From Delphinus delphis (Eukaryota; Chordata; Mammalia; Artiodactyla; Delphinidae), in the NCBI RefSeq assembly GCF_949987515.2, contig NC_082684.1, positions 155,883,356 to 155,947,355 on the forward strand: 64,000 nucleotides of DNA. The letters are read 5' to 3'. The position numbers and the translations under genes were made by a program. Under the pieces are notes generated by a model, which saw only the letters and a list, made by a program, of their open reading frames with translations, searched no databases and was not told where the DNA came from. Shown here in pieces: positions 25,300 through 36,189 of the stretch. Each line of letters starts with the position of its first letter. The first letter of the stretch is position 1.

Positions 25300-26215
25300 A
25301 GAAGGACTTCCAGCCAAGATGGAATAATCGAGACTGAAGTTACCCAACAGCCTGAGAGAACTGAAAATTAAAAACCAGACAAAATATATGGAAAATGGTT
25401 TTTCAGATATTGGATATCAGGCAGCACAGGGCAGTAATTCCTAAGAGAGGGGAAACAAAGTGAGCCCTAAGACTACCCCAGAGGCCACAGTGCAGGAAGG
25501 AAGAATCCAGGTGAGCCTGGAGGCCTTCCTGGAAGAGTGCTGAGAAGAAAATCACACAGCAAGAGAACTCCAGAGATTCCCTAGCAGGTCTCCCCTAAGT
25601 CGTCAGCTGAGTACAGATCACTGCAAGCATGGGAGGAGTCTACTCAAAGCTGGCAGAGAAACACCAAAAAGCATGAATACCTTTGTCTTACAACCATCCA
25701 GAGTGAAAATGCTTTGCAATTCAAGGACGTTGCTTAGAGTACTCAGTTGGGTCTTGCCTCAGTGGAGGAGAAAAATTCAGCTCTAGAATAAAGCTTCTCT
25801 GGCACATATAAAAATGGCTCAAGGCAAGCCTCAAAAGGTTCAAACTGTTTCCAAGTGACTTATTTGTTTCCCAGAGCAAAGCTCAATAATTGTACAAAAA
25901 TACAAAAATACCTGGCATTGAACAAGATAAAATTCACAATTTCTGGCACCTAGTCAAAATTACTAGGAATTCAAGGAAGCAGGAAAATATGGCCCCAAAT
26001 GAGGAAAGGGGGGAGAAAAAAAAATACTTCAATAGAAACAGAACTAGGAATGACACAGATGATAATAACAAAGACATTAAAACAATTATTATAACTATAT
26101 TCCATATGCTTAAGAAAGCAGAGGAAAAATTGAGGATGTCTAGGCAGAGACAGAAGATATTAAAAAGATCCAGAACAATCATCTAGAGAGGAAAATTATA
26201 AGAATAAAATATATC
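25300..26215 (+). mobile_element. Old L1 5' end (5'UTR into ORF1), truncated
   Basis: Text beginning CTTCCAGCCAAGATGGAATA resembles the start of an older mammalian L1. It continues with AACAAGATAAAATTCACAAT, AGTCAAAATTACTAGG, AATGACACAGATGATAATAA, and TATTCCATATGCTTAAGAA, a recognisable 5' region of the L1M class. It stops near 26215 where another repeat begins. The 98-codon frame at 25890-26186 is a decayed ORF1-proximal piece with a Lys/Glu-rich, coiled-coil-like composition. Confidence 0.65.
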
Positions 26216-26560
26216 AGATGGGGTGGCATGCAGAATAATAGCTCCTTAAAGATATCTACATCCTAATCCCCAGAACCTGTATGCTACCTCATGACAAAAA
26301 GGATTTTGTAGATGTGATTAAGTTAAGAGCCTTGATATGGGGAGATTATCCTGGATTTTCCAGATGGATCCAGTGTAATCACACTGGTCCTTAAAAATGG
26401 AAGGAGGAGGCAGAAGAAAAAAATTACAGTAAAAGAGTGACAATGGAAGCAGGTCAGAGGGTTGCTGTCTTGCTGGCTTTCCAGGAGGAAGGGGGCCAAA
26501 AGCCAGGGAATGTATGTGGTCTTTAGAAGCTGGAAATGGCAAGGAAAGATATAATACAGG
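26216..26560 (+). repeat. Old LTR/MER-type interspersed repeat, family not assigned
   Basis: The sequence has the ordered phrases CATCCTAATCCCCAGAACCT, GTAGATGTGATTAAGTTAAG, GGGGAGATTATCCTGGATTT and CTTTAGAAGCTGGAAATGGC, typical of a widespread ancient mammalian LTR-like repeat. It is related in style to the repeat at 735-1345, but I cannot name the family with confidence. The 74- and 92-codon minus-strand frames are incidental. Confidence 0.55.
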
Positions 26561-26564
26561 TGCA

Positions 26565-27285
26565 GTATCAAATATAGCTGTATCCTATGGGTAAATACCA
26601 AGTTACTGTGTATCTGTGGGTAGATAATAGCTACCGTTTACAGTCAAGTAAGTATAAATGTATCTATGTTTCTCTTCATTCTATTCTAATCAACTCTTAT
26701 TTTTTTTATTCCCTTTAAAAATGGGATACTTTAAATTGAGTATTACTGGTCTAGTATATAGGCACAGATGTTGAAAAACGAATTCTTTCCTCATTTCAAT
26801 CCATTAACAGATGGTATAATATGGCGGGACAAACACTGGATTTGGGAGCAGGAAGTAATTGGGAAAGTGTTCTGTTCTGCTACAAGAATTGAGTGCCCTT
26901 TGAGTGTCATCCAATTTTATACACTCCTTTCTTCATATCTGTAAATGATTTATTGGCAATACCTCAAGGACTTAGCAAGTTGGAATGCCATCATCTAGAT
27001 GTCAACAATTTACAGGCTATCCTACATAAATCTTCTTGGGTTCTTCTCATAAATTTATAGCATAGCTCCCCCATAGCATGTAAGAATTAAGTCTCACACT
27101 TCGGTGTGCTCACTATTTCAGGTATAATTTAACCATTTTCTCAAACTATAAAACATCCATATGGGCAACCATTAGATGAGGGGAAATTTTCTCAATTTTC
27201 TAAAATTAATATTTCCAGCACATTAATGATGAAAACATACTGATTTATTGTTTACACAGAGTATGCAGCAATTCTGCAGACTATT
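26565..27285. other. Unique AT-rich stretch
   Basis: No repeat family or gene is recognised. Confidence 0.45.
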
Positions 27286-27287
27286 CA

Positions 27288-27420
27288 ACCATTTGTGGGT
27301 CTTTCTTTTTGGGGCCACGCAGCACAGCTTGCAGGATCTTAGTTCCCTGACCTGGGCCCCAGCAGTGAAAGCACTGGGTCCTAACCACTGGACCACCAGG
27401 GGATTCCCCAGACCATTTGT
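27288..27420 (-). mobile_element. Short CHR-class SINE with 9 bp target-site duplication
   Basis: The body at about 27297-27411 in minus orientation has GGATCTTAGTTCCCTGACCT, then GTCCTAACCACTGGACCACC and AGGGGATTCCCC. The 9-base direct repeat ACCATTTGT at 27288-27296 and 27412-27420 flanks it. It belongs to the shorter, older subtype in this window, with only the tRNA-like half followed by a pyrimidine tail. The 142-codon open frame at 27248-27676 runs through it and is not a gene. Confidence 0.9.
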
Positions 27421-27524
27421 TTATGCTGCACATGTCAATAAAATTTCTCTTGCCCATTCATTTAGGAATTCATGTTTCATACCCTATAGACATATTACCA
27501 TCTTCATCCCCATCCTCCAGTTTA

Positions 27525-27690
27525 GCATTCATTCATCATTCATACATTTATGTACAAATATACTAACTTACTCACTCATTCAGAAACATTTATTAAGCTC
27601 TTATACATGCCAGACACAATTCATAGCTCTGAAAATACAGCCCTGGACCAGACATACACGGTCCACTTCTTTATAAACTTATAGTCCATA
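27525..27690 (-). repeat. L2/MIR-class remnant
   Basis: ATTCATTCATC / CATTTATTAAGCTCTTATAC / ATGCCAGACACAATTC / AATACAGCCCTGGACCAGAC is the usual antisense text of an ancient L2-class 3' end. Confidence 0.5.
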
Positions 27691-27779
27691 TTGAAAAACA
27701 TTAATTCCAGATCCAATAAGTATTATGAATTTGGACTAAAGCGTGTTATGAAAGCATGTAATATAATTGACCATTTTTG

Positions 27780-28085
27780 TTCTTGAAATATTTACTTGCC
27801 TCATTCTGTGACATCATGTCTTTTGCTTTCCTCTTGCCTTTTGGACCATTCTCTGGCTCCTTGGTTAGATAATCCTCCCACTATCTCTCAAAATATTGGA
27901 GTTTTCCAGGGCACTGCTGTAGAAGTATCTCTCTTCTCAATCTACTCTCCATGGCTAATCTTATGCATTTCCCCAGGCCTGCATCCTGACCACAGCCCAT
28001 CACTCCCCAGAGCCTCACACCCAAACAGCCAACTCCTGGTCCTGATATCTTTACTTGTATGTCTCACAGTTGTCTGAAACTGTAT
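27780..28085 (+). repeat. Possible ancient LINE remnant
   Basis: Pyrimidine-rich text with CAACTCCTGGTCCTGATATC and TGTATGTCTCACAGTTGTC resembles L2-class sequence, but divergence prevents a firm call. The 93-codon frame here is not supported as a gene. Confidence 0.35.
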
Positions 28086-28466
28086 CTCTAAATTTGAGTT
28101 TACAGTTTGCAAACACATTTATTCTCTTTGTTCACCCTTCTCTGTATTTCAAATTTTTTCTAATTTTGTGCCTTAAAACATTTTGTGTCTGCAAAAGCAT
28201 CACCGGTTATTAGCCAGGAAGTCAATTAAGCATCTTCTGAAAATAACAATAATTGGATCAAATTGTTCATTGAACAATGATGTAAAATAACTTAATACAA
28301 TGCTTCCTTGTTTATGATTTTATTAAAATTATGGTAAATCAAAGTTAACAAAGCATCATCGTTTGAGTATATGAACCAAAAATATCACTTAGTTTCAGAA
28401 GGTTGCATTACATAAATCATTCATTATTTATTTAGGACTCAGATCCAGTTTGAAACCACCCCCCTC

Positions 28467-28467
<1 letters not shown>

Positions 28468-28502
<35 letters not shown>
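28468..28502. repeat. (CA)n microsatellite
   Basis: About 17 uninterrupted CA units. Confidence 0.97.
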
Positions 28503-28508
<6 letters not shown>

Positions 28509-28674
28509 CTGCACAACTCATAGCTGCTTATATTCATCACCAATGTCAATCACTGGATCATATCAGAAGGTGAATCCTACAGCATATTTCAAATGAGAAT
28601 ACATTGCCTAAATTAAGGAATCTGCTATATACTAAGTTTTCCAACTCCTAGTCAGTTTTTAAATATTAAAGGCA

Positions 28675-30841
28675 GGGAGACCTTCAAGATGGCAGAGGAG
28701 TAAGACGTGGAGATCACCTCCCTCCACACAAATACATCAGAAAACAACTACGTGTGGAACACCTCCTACTGAATGCTGGCGGAAGACCTCAGACCTCCCA
28801 AAAGGCAAGAAACTCCCCACGTACCTGGGTAGGGCAAAAGAGAAAACAGAGACGAAAGAATAGAGACGGGACCTGCACGTCAGGGAGGGAGCTGTGAAGG
28901 AGGAAAAGTTTCCACACACTAGGAAGTCCCTCCACTGGTGGAGATGGGGGGTGGCGGAGGGGAAGCTTTGGAGCCACAGAGGAGAGTGCAGCAACAGGGG
29001 TGCAGAGGGCAAAGTGGAGAGATTCCCACACAGAGGATCGGTGCCAACCAGCACTTACCTGCCCGAGAGGCTTTTCTGCTCACCCGCTGGGGCAGGTGGG
29101 GGCTAGGAGCTAAGGCTTGGGCTTCGTAGGTCGGATCCCAGGGAGAGGACTGCGGTTGTCTGTGTGAACACAGCCTGAAGGGGGCTAGTGTGCCATGGCT
29201 AGCCAGGAGGCAGTCTGGGAAAAAGTCTGGACCTGCCTAAGAGGCAAGAGACCATTGTTTCGGGATGCGTGAGAAGAGGGGATTCAGAGCACTGCCTAAA
29301 TGAGCTCCAGAGATGGGCGCGAGCCGCAGCTATCAGCGCGGACCCCAGAGACAGGGATGAAACGCTAAGGCTGCTGCTGCCACCACCAAGAAGCCTGTGT
29401 GCGAGCACAGGTCACTATCCACATCTCCCCTCCCGGGAGCCTGTACAGCCCGCCACTGCCAGGGTCCCGTGATCCAGGGACGACTTCCCTGGGAGAACAC
29501 ATGGCGTGCCTCAGGCTGGTTCAATGTCACGCCAGCCTCTGCCACAGCAGGCTCGCCCCACATTCCATACCCCACTCTACCCCAGGCCTTAGTGAGCCAG
29601 AGCCCCCGAATCAGCTGCTCCTTTAACCCCGTCCTGTCTGAGCAAAGAACAGACGCCCTCAGGCGACCTACATGCAGAGGCGGGGCCAAATCCAAAGCTG
29701 AACCCCGGGAGCTGTGTGAACAAAGAAGAGAAAGGGAAATCTCTCCCAGCAGCCTCAGAAGCAGCGGATTAAAGCTCCACAATCAACTTGATTTACCCTG
29801 CGTCTGTGGAATACCTAAATAGACACCGAATCATCCCAAAATTGATGCAGTGGACTTTGGGAGCAACTGTAGACTTGGAGTTTGCTGTATGTGATTGACT
29901 GGTTTCTGCTTTTATGTTTAGCTTAGTTTAGCATTTAGAGTTTATTCTCATTGGTAGATTTGTTTATTGATTTAGTTGCTCTCTTCCATTTTTTTTTTAT
30001 ATATAGATATAGTTTTTTTTTCTCTTTTTCTCTTTTTGTAAGTGTGTATGTGTGTGCTTCTTTGTGTGATTTTGTGGGTATAGCTTTGCTCTTACCATTT
30101 GTCCTAGGGCTCTGTCTGTCCATTTCTCTCTCTTTTTTTTTTTTTTTTAGTATAGTTTTTAGTCCTTGTTATCATTGGTGGATTTGTTTTTTGGTTGGTT
30201 GCTCTCTTCTATCTTTCCTTTTTAAAATTTTTTTTATTACTTTTTAATTTTTTAAAAATTATTTTTTATTTTAATAACTTTATTATTTTTTCTTTCTTTC
30301 TTTAATAACTTTATTATTTTTTCTCTCTTCCTTTCTTTCTCCCTTTTCTTCTGAGCTGTGTGGCTGTAAGGGTCTTGGTGCTCCAGCCAGGTGTCAATCC
30401 TGTGCCTCTGAGGTGGGAGAGCCAAGCTCAGGACATCGGTCCACCGGAGACCTCCCGGCTCCATGTAATATCAAATGGCGAAAGATCTCCCAGAGATCTC
30501 CATATCAACACTAAGACCCAGCTCCACTCAACGACCAGAAAGCTACAGTGCTGGACATCCCATGCCAAAAAACTAGCAAGACAGGAACACAACCCCACCC
30601 ATTAGCAAAGAGGCTGCCTAAAATCATAATAAGGCCACAGACACCCCAAAACACACCACTGGATGCAGTCCTGCCCACCAGAAAGACAATATCCAGCCTC
30701 ATCCACCAGAACACAGGCATTAGTCCCCTCAACCAGGCAGCCTACACAACTCACTGAACCAACCTTAGCCACTGTGGGCAGACACCAGAAACAACCTGCA
30801 ACCTGTGAAAAGGAGACCCCAAACACAGTAAGTTAAGCAAA
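28675..30841 (+). promoter_or_regulatory. L1 5'UTR and internal promoter region
   Basis: This is the untranslated leader of the L1. The segment 29200-29720 is the most CpG- and GC-rich of the element (GGGCGCGAGCCGCAG, CAGCGCGGACCCC), as expected for an L1 internal promoter. The 3' part (29890-30340) is T-rich with poly-T runs. A 31-base-period duplication of TTAATAACTTTATTATTTTT occurs at 30271 and 30302. Overlapping open frames up to 149 codons on the minus strand (29333-29782) and 141 on the plus strand (29397-29822) come from the GC-rich composition and are not supported as genes. Confidence 0.75.
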
Positions 30842-31735
30842 ATGAGAAGACAGAGAAACACACAGCAGATGAAGGAGCAAGTTAAAAACCCACCAGAACA
30901 AACAAATGAAGAGGAAATAGGCAGTCTACCTGAAAAAGAATTCAGAATAATGATAGTAAAGATAATCCAAAATCTTGGAAATAGAATGGAGAAAATACAA
31001 GAAACGTTTAACAAGGACCTAGAAGAACTAAAGAGCAAACAAACAGTGATGAATAACACAATAAATGAAATTAAAAATTCCATAGAAGGAATCAATAGCA
31101 GAATAACTGAGGCAGAAGAACAGAAAAGTTACCTGGAAGATAAAATAGTGGAAACAACTACTGCAGAGCACAATAAACAAAAAAGAATGAGAAGAAATGA
31201 GAACAGTCTTAGAGACCTCTGGGACAACATTAAACACACCAACATTTGAATTATAGGGGTCCCAGAAGAAGAAGAGAAAAAGAAAGGGACTGAGAAAATA
31301 CTTGAAGAGATTATAGTTGAAAACTTCCCTAACATGGGAAAGGAAATAGTCAATGAAGACCAGGGGTGCAGAGAGCCCCATACAGGATAAATCCAATGAG
31401 AAACATGACAAGTCACCTATTAATCAAACAATCAAAAACTAAATACAAAGAAAAAATATTAAAAGCAACAGGGAAAAACAAAAAATAACATACGAAGGAA
31501 TCCCCATAAGACTAACAGCTGATCTTTCAGCAGAAACTCTACAAGCCAGAAGGGAGTGGCAAGACCTATTTAAAGTGATGAAAGGGAAAAACCTACAACC
31601 AAGGTGACTCTCCCCAGCAAGGACTCATTCAGATTCGATGGAGACATTAAAACCTTTACAGACAAGCAAAAGAGAATTCAGCACCACCAAACAAGCAATA
31701 CAACAAATGCTAAAGGAACTTCTCTAGGCAGGAAA
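30842..31735 (+). pseudogene. L1 ORF1 (RNA-binding chaperone) pseudogene
   Basis: In intact L1s, ORF1 makes a trimeric RNA-binding protein that packages the L1 RNA. Here an ATG at 30842 opens a frame of 135 codons. It has a basic, polar N-terminus and a Glu/Lys-rich coiled-coil segment (roughly residues 35-100) with NRMEKIQETFNKDLEELKSK-type heptads. It ends with RDLWDNIKHTNI and a TGA at 31247-31249, where the family normally has an arginine codon; CGA to TGA is a likely CpG-decay change. Downstream, remnants of the RNA-recognition and C-terminal regions are readable in pieces (TADLSAETLQARREWQDLF; FRFDGDIKTFTDKQK near 31625-31673) with further stops and frame changes. Not functional. Confidence 0.9.
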
Positions 31736-32918
31736 CACAAGACAAGGAAAAGATCTACAATAACAAACCCAAAACAATTAAGAAAATGGTAATAAGAACA
31801 AACATATGGATAATTTCCTTAAATGTAAATGGATTAAATGCTCCAACCAAAAGACATACACTGGCTGAATGGACACAAAAACAAGACCCTTATATATGTG
31901 GTCTACAACATACCCAGTTCAGACCTAGGGACCCATACAGACTGAAAGTGAGGGGATGGAAAAAGATATTCCATTCAAAATGGAAATCAAAACAAAGCTG
32001 GAGTAGCAATTCTCATATCAGACAAAAAGGACTTTAAAGGAAGACTATTACAAGAGACAAAGAAGGACACTGCATAATGATTAAGGGATCAATCCAAGAA
32101 GATATAACAATTGTAAATATTTATGCACCCAACATAGGAGCACCTCAATACATAAGGCAAATGCTAACAGCCATAAAAAAGGAAATCAACAGTAACACAA
32201 CCATAGTAGGGGGCTTTAACACCCCACTTTCACCAATGAACAAATGATCCAAAATGAAAATAAATAAGGAAACACAAGCTTTAAATGATACATTAAACAA
32301 GACGGACTTAATAGATATTTATAGGACATTCCATCCAAAAACAACAGAATACACTTTCTTCTCAAGTACTCATGGAACATTCTCCAGGACAGATCATATC
32401 TTGGGTCACAAAACAAGCCTTGGTAAATTTATGAAAATTGAAATCGTATCAAGTATCTTTTCCGATTACAATGCTATGAGACTAGATATCAATCACAGGA
32501 AAAAATATTTTTGTAAGTAAAAAAATACAGACACATGGAGGCTAAACAATATACTACTTAATAACGAAGAGATCACTGAAGAAATCAAAGAGGAAATCAA
32601 AAAATACCTAGAAAAAAACGACAATGAAAACACGATGCCCCAAAACCTATGTGAGGCAGCAAAAGCAGCTCTAAAAAGGGAAGTTTATAGCAATACAATC
32701 CTACCTGAAGAGATAAGAAATATCTCAATAAAACAACCTAACCTTATACCAAAAGCAATTAGAGAATGAAGAAAAAAAACCCTGAAAGTTAGCAGAAGGA
32801 AAGAAATCATAAAATTAGATCAGAAATAAATGAAGGAAACAATAGCAAAGATCAATAAAAATAAAAGCTGGTTCTTTGAGAAGATAAATAAAATTAATAA
32901 ACCATTAGCCAGATTCAT

Positions 32919-33134
32919 CAAGAAAAAAAGGGGGCTTCCCTGGTAGCGCAGTGGTTGAGAGTGCGCCTGCCGATGCAGGGGACATCGGTTCGTGCCCTGG
33001 TCTGGGAAGATCCAACATGCCATGGAGCAGCTAGGCCCGTGAGCCATGGCCGCTGAGCCTGTGCTCCACAACGGGAGAGGCCACAACAGTGAGAGGCTCA
33101 CGTACCGCAAAAAAAAAAAAAAACAAGAAAAAAG
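32919..33134 (+). mobile_element. CHR-2-like SINE nested in L1 ORF2
   Basis: The body starts GGGGCTTCCCTGGTAGCGCA at 32931 and ends GTACCGC plus an A-run at about 33123. A target-site duplication, CAAGAAAAAAAG at 32919-32930 and CAAGAAAAAAG at 33124-33134, flanks it. It lacks about 17 bases present in the copy at 39135, between two GAGCCTG direct repeats, consistent with a repeat-mediated deletion. It is in the same orientation as the host L1. Confidence 0.95.
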
Positions 33135-35636
33135 AAAACAAGGGAGAGGATTCAAATCAATAGAATTAGAAATGAAAAAGGAGAAGTAATAACTGACACT
33201 GCAGAAATACAAAGGATCATGAGATTACTACAAGCAACTATATGCCAATAAAATGGACAACCTGGAAGAAATGGACAAATTCTTAGAAAAGCAAAACCTG
33301 CTGAGACTGAACCAGGAAGAAATAGAAAATATAAACAGACCAATCACAAGCACTGAAATTGAGACTGTGATTTAAAATCTTCCAACGAACAAAAGCCCAG
33401 GACCAGATGGCTTCACAGGCAAATTCTATCAAACATTTAGAGAAGAGCTAACACCTATCCTTCTCAAACTCTTCCAAAATATAGAAGAGGGAGGAACACT
33501 CCCAAACTCATTCTATGACACCACCATTTCCCGGATACCAAAACCAGACAAACATGTCACAAAGAAAGGAAACTACAGGCCAGTATCACTGATGAACATA
33601 GATGCAAATATCCTCAACAAAATACTAGCAAACAGAATCCAAGAGCACATTAAAAGGATCATACACCATGACGAAGTGGGGTTTATCCCAGGAATGCAAG
33701 GATTCTTCACGATATGCAAATCATTCAATGTGATACACCATATTAACTAATTGAAGGATAAAAACCATATGATCATCTCAATAGATGCAGAAGAAGCCTC
33801 AGACAAAATTCAACACCCATTTATGATAAAAACCCTCCAGAAATTAGGCAGAGAGGGAACTTACCTCAACATAATAAACTCCATATATGACAAACCCAAA
33901 GCCAGCATCATTCTCAATGGTGAAAAACTGAAACCATTTCATTTGATCAGGAACAAGACAAGGATGCCCACTCTCACCACTCTTATTCAACATAGTTTTG
34001 GAAGATTTAGCCACAGCAATCAGAGAAGAAAAAGAAATAAAAGAATCCAAATCAGAAAGAAGTAAAGCTGTCACTGTTTGCAGATTACATGATACTATAC
34101 ATAGAGAATCCTAAAGACTCTACCAGAAAACTACTAGATTAATCAATGAATTTGGTAAAGTAGCAGGATACAAAATTAATGCTCAGAAATCTCTCGCATT
34201 CCTATACACTAATGATGAAAAATCTGAAAGAGAAATTAAGGAAACACTCCCATTTACCACTGCAACAAAAGGAATAAAATACCTAGGAATAAACCTACCT
34301 AAGGAGACAAAAGACCTATATGCAGAAAACTATAAGAAACTGATGAAAGAAATTAAAGATGACACAAACAGATGGAGAGATATCCCATGTTCTTGGATTG
34401 GAAGAATCAACATTGTGAAAATGACTATACTACCCAAAGCAATCTACAGATTCAGTGCAATCCCTATCAAACTACCAATGGCATTTTTCACAGAACTAGA
34501 ACAAAAAATATCACAATTTGTATGGAAACACACAAAAAAAACCCCAAATAGCCAAAGCAATCTTGAGAAAGAAAAATGGAGCTGGAGGAATCAGGCTCCC
34601 AGACTTCAGACTATACTACATAGCTATAGTAATCAAGACAGTATGGTACTGGCACAAAAACAGACATATAGATCAATGGAGCAGGACAGAAAGCCCAGAG
34701 TTAAACCCACACACATATGGTCACCTTATTTTTGATAAAGGAGGCAAGAATATACAATTGGGAAAAGACAGCCTCTTCAATAAGTGGTCCCGAGAAAACT
34801 GGACAGCTACATGTAAAAGAATGAAATTAGAACACTCCCTAACACCATACACAAAAATAAACTCAAAATGGATTAAAGACTTAAATGTAAGGCTAGACAC
34901 TAGAAAACTCTTAGAGGAAAACATAGGCAGAACACTCTATGACATAAATCACAGCAAGATCCTTTTTGACCCACCTCCTAGAAAAATGGAAATAAAAGCA
35001 AAAATAAACAAATGGGACTTAATGAAATTTAAAAGCTTTTGCACAGCAAAGGAAACCATAAACCAGATGAAAAGGCAACCCTCAGAATGGGAGAAAATAT
35101 TTGCAAATGAAGCAACTGACAAAAGATTAATCTCCAAGATTTACAAGCAGCTCATGCAGGTCAATAGCAAAAAAACAAACAACCCAATCCAAAAATGGGC
35201 AGAAGACTTAAATAGACATTTTTCTGAAAAAGATATGCAGATTGCCAACAAACACTTAAAAGAATGCTCAACATCACTATTCATTAGAGAAATGTAAATC
35301 AAAACTACAATGAGATATCACCTCACACCAATCAGAATGGCCATCATCAAAAAATCTACAAACAATAAATGCTGAAGAGGGTGTGGAGAAAAGGGAACCG
35401 TCTTGCACTGTTGGTGGGAATGTACATTGATACAGCCACTATGGAGAACAGTATGGAGGTTCCTTAAAAAACTAAATGTAGAACTACCATAGGACCCAGC
35501 AATCCCACTACTGGGCATATATCCTGAGAAAACCGTAATTCACAAAGAGTCATGTACCACAATGTTCACTGCATTTCTATTTACAATAGCCAGGGCATGG
35601 AAGCAACCTAAGTGTCCTTCACCAGATGAATGCATA

Positions 35637-35688
35637 AAGAAGATGTGCCACATCTTCTTGGAATATTACTCAATGGAATATTACTCAG
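35637..35688 (+). repeat. Local 11 bp-arm palindrome and adjacent duplication inside the L1
   Basis: AAGAAGATGTG at 35637-35647 is followed after one base by its exact complement at 35649-35659. Directly after it, TGGAATATTACTCA occurs twice in tandem (from 35659 and 35674). The second L1 lacks both at the matching place: its minus-strand reading goes straight from AAGAAGATGTGGCACA to the single TGGAATATTACTCA. Confidence 0.85.
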
Positions 35689-35819
35689 CGATAAAAAGTA
35701 ATGAAATTGAATTACTTTAAGTGAGGTGGATGGACCTAGAATCTGTCATACAGAGTGAAGTAAGTCAGAAAGAGAACAACAAATACCATATGCTAACACA
35801 TATATATGGAATCTAAAAA

Positions 35820-36185
35820 AAAAAGAAAAGTGTTTCTGAAGAACCTAGGGGCAGGACAGGAATAAAGACACAGATGTAGAGAATGGACTTGAGGACACGG
35901 GAGGGAGAACATTAAGCTGGGACGAGGTGAGAGAGCGGCATGGACTTATATATACTACCAAATGTAAAACAGATAGCTAGTGGGAAGCAGCTCCATAGCA
36001 CAGGGAGACCAGCTCGGTGCTTTGTGACCACCTAGAGGGGTGGGATAGGCAGGGTGGGAAGCAGACGCAAGAGGGAGGAGATATGGGGATATATGTATAT
36101 GTATAGCTGATTCACTTTGTTATAAAGCAGAAACTAACACACCATTGTAAAGCAATTATACTCCAATAAAGATGTTAAAAAAAAT
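35820..36185 (+). terminator. L1 3'UTR and polyadenylation signal
   Basis: The 3'UTR has GGACTTGAGGACACGGGAGG, GTGGGAAGCAGACGCAAGAG and the conserved end CACTTTGTTATAAAGCAGAA through CCAATAAAGATG. AATAAA is at 36165-36170, followed by a short A-run (AAAAAAAA to about 36184). The tail is short and impure, consistent with an old insertion. Confidence 0.85.
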
Positions 36186-36189
36186 TGTG

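Larger units (their letters stand above)
31786..35815 (+). pseudogene. L1 ORF2 (endonuclease-reverse transcriptase) pseudogene
   Basis: ORF2 normally encodes an AP-like endonuclease, a reverse transcriptase and a C-terminal Cys-rich region that carry out target-primed reverse transcription. The endonuclease begins near 31790 (SLNVNGLNAPTKRH). The catalytic Glu of the LQETHF-type motif is His here (codon 31909-31911), and the Asp of GDFN is Gly (codon 32212-32214), while the later DH pair (TDHIL) remains. The frame is broken at 32035 and repeatedly after that, and interrupted by a SINE at 32931. Reverse transcriptase blocks are readable, but FADD is FADY (Tyr codon 34086-34088). The longest surviving piece is 259 codons at 34518-35297 ([20 protein letters not shown] through [11 protein letters not shown]), the post-RT connection region. 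Non-functional. Confidence 0.93.
28675..36185 (+). mobile_element. Near full-length L1 retrotransposon, degraded, with nested SINE
   Basis: The element has a 5' end (AGACCTTCAAGATGGCAGAG), a roughly 2.1 kb 5'UTR, ORF1 and ORF2 remnants, and a cetartiodactyl-type 3'UTR ending ATTATACTCCAATAAAGATG plus a short A-run. No flanking target-site duplication could be recognised, so the edges are old or rearranged. Both reading frames carry several stops and frameshifts, and the catalytic residues of both ORF2 enzymes are altered, so it cannot move itself. A CHR-2 SINE lies in ORF2 at about 32931-33123. It is paired with a second L1 in inverted orientation at 41975-47015. Confidence 0.95.

Noticed and set aside
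27248..27676. 142-codon open frame
   Set aside because: It runs through a SINE with clear target-site duplication and an ancient L2-like repeat; no domain is visible.
29333..29822. Overlapping 149- and 141-codon frames on opposite strands
   Set aside because: Both lie in the GC-rich L1 5'UTR, where long chance frames are expected.
34518..35297. 259-codon open frame, the longest in the window
   Set aside because: It is a surviving piece of degraded L1 ORF2, flanked by frameshifts, and not a host gene.
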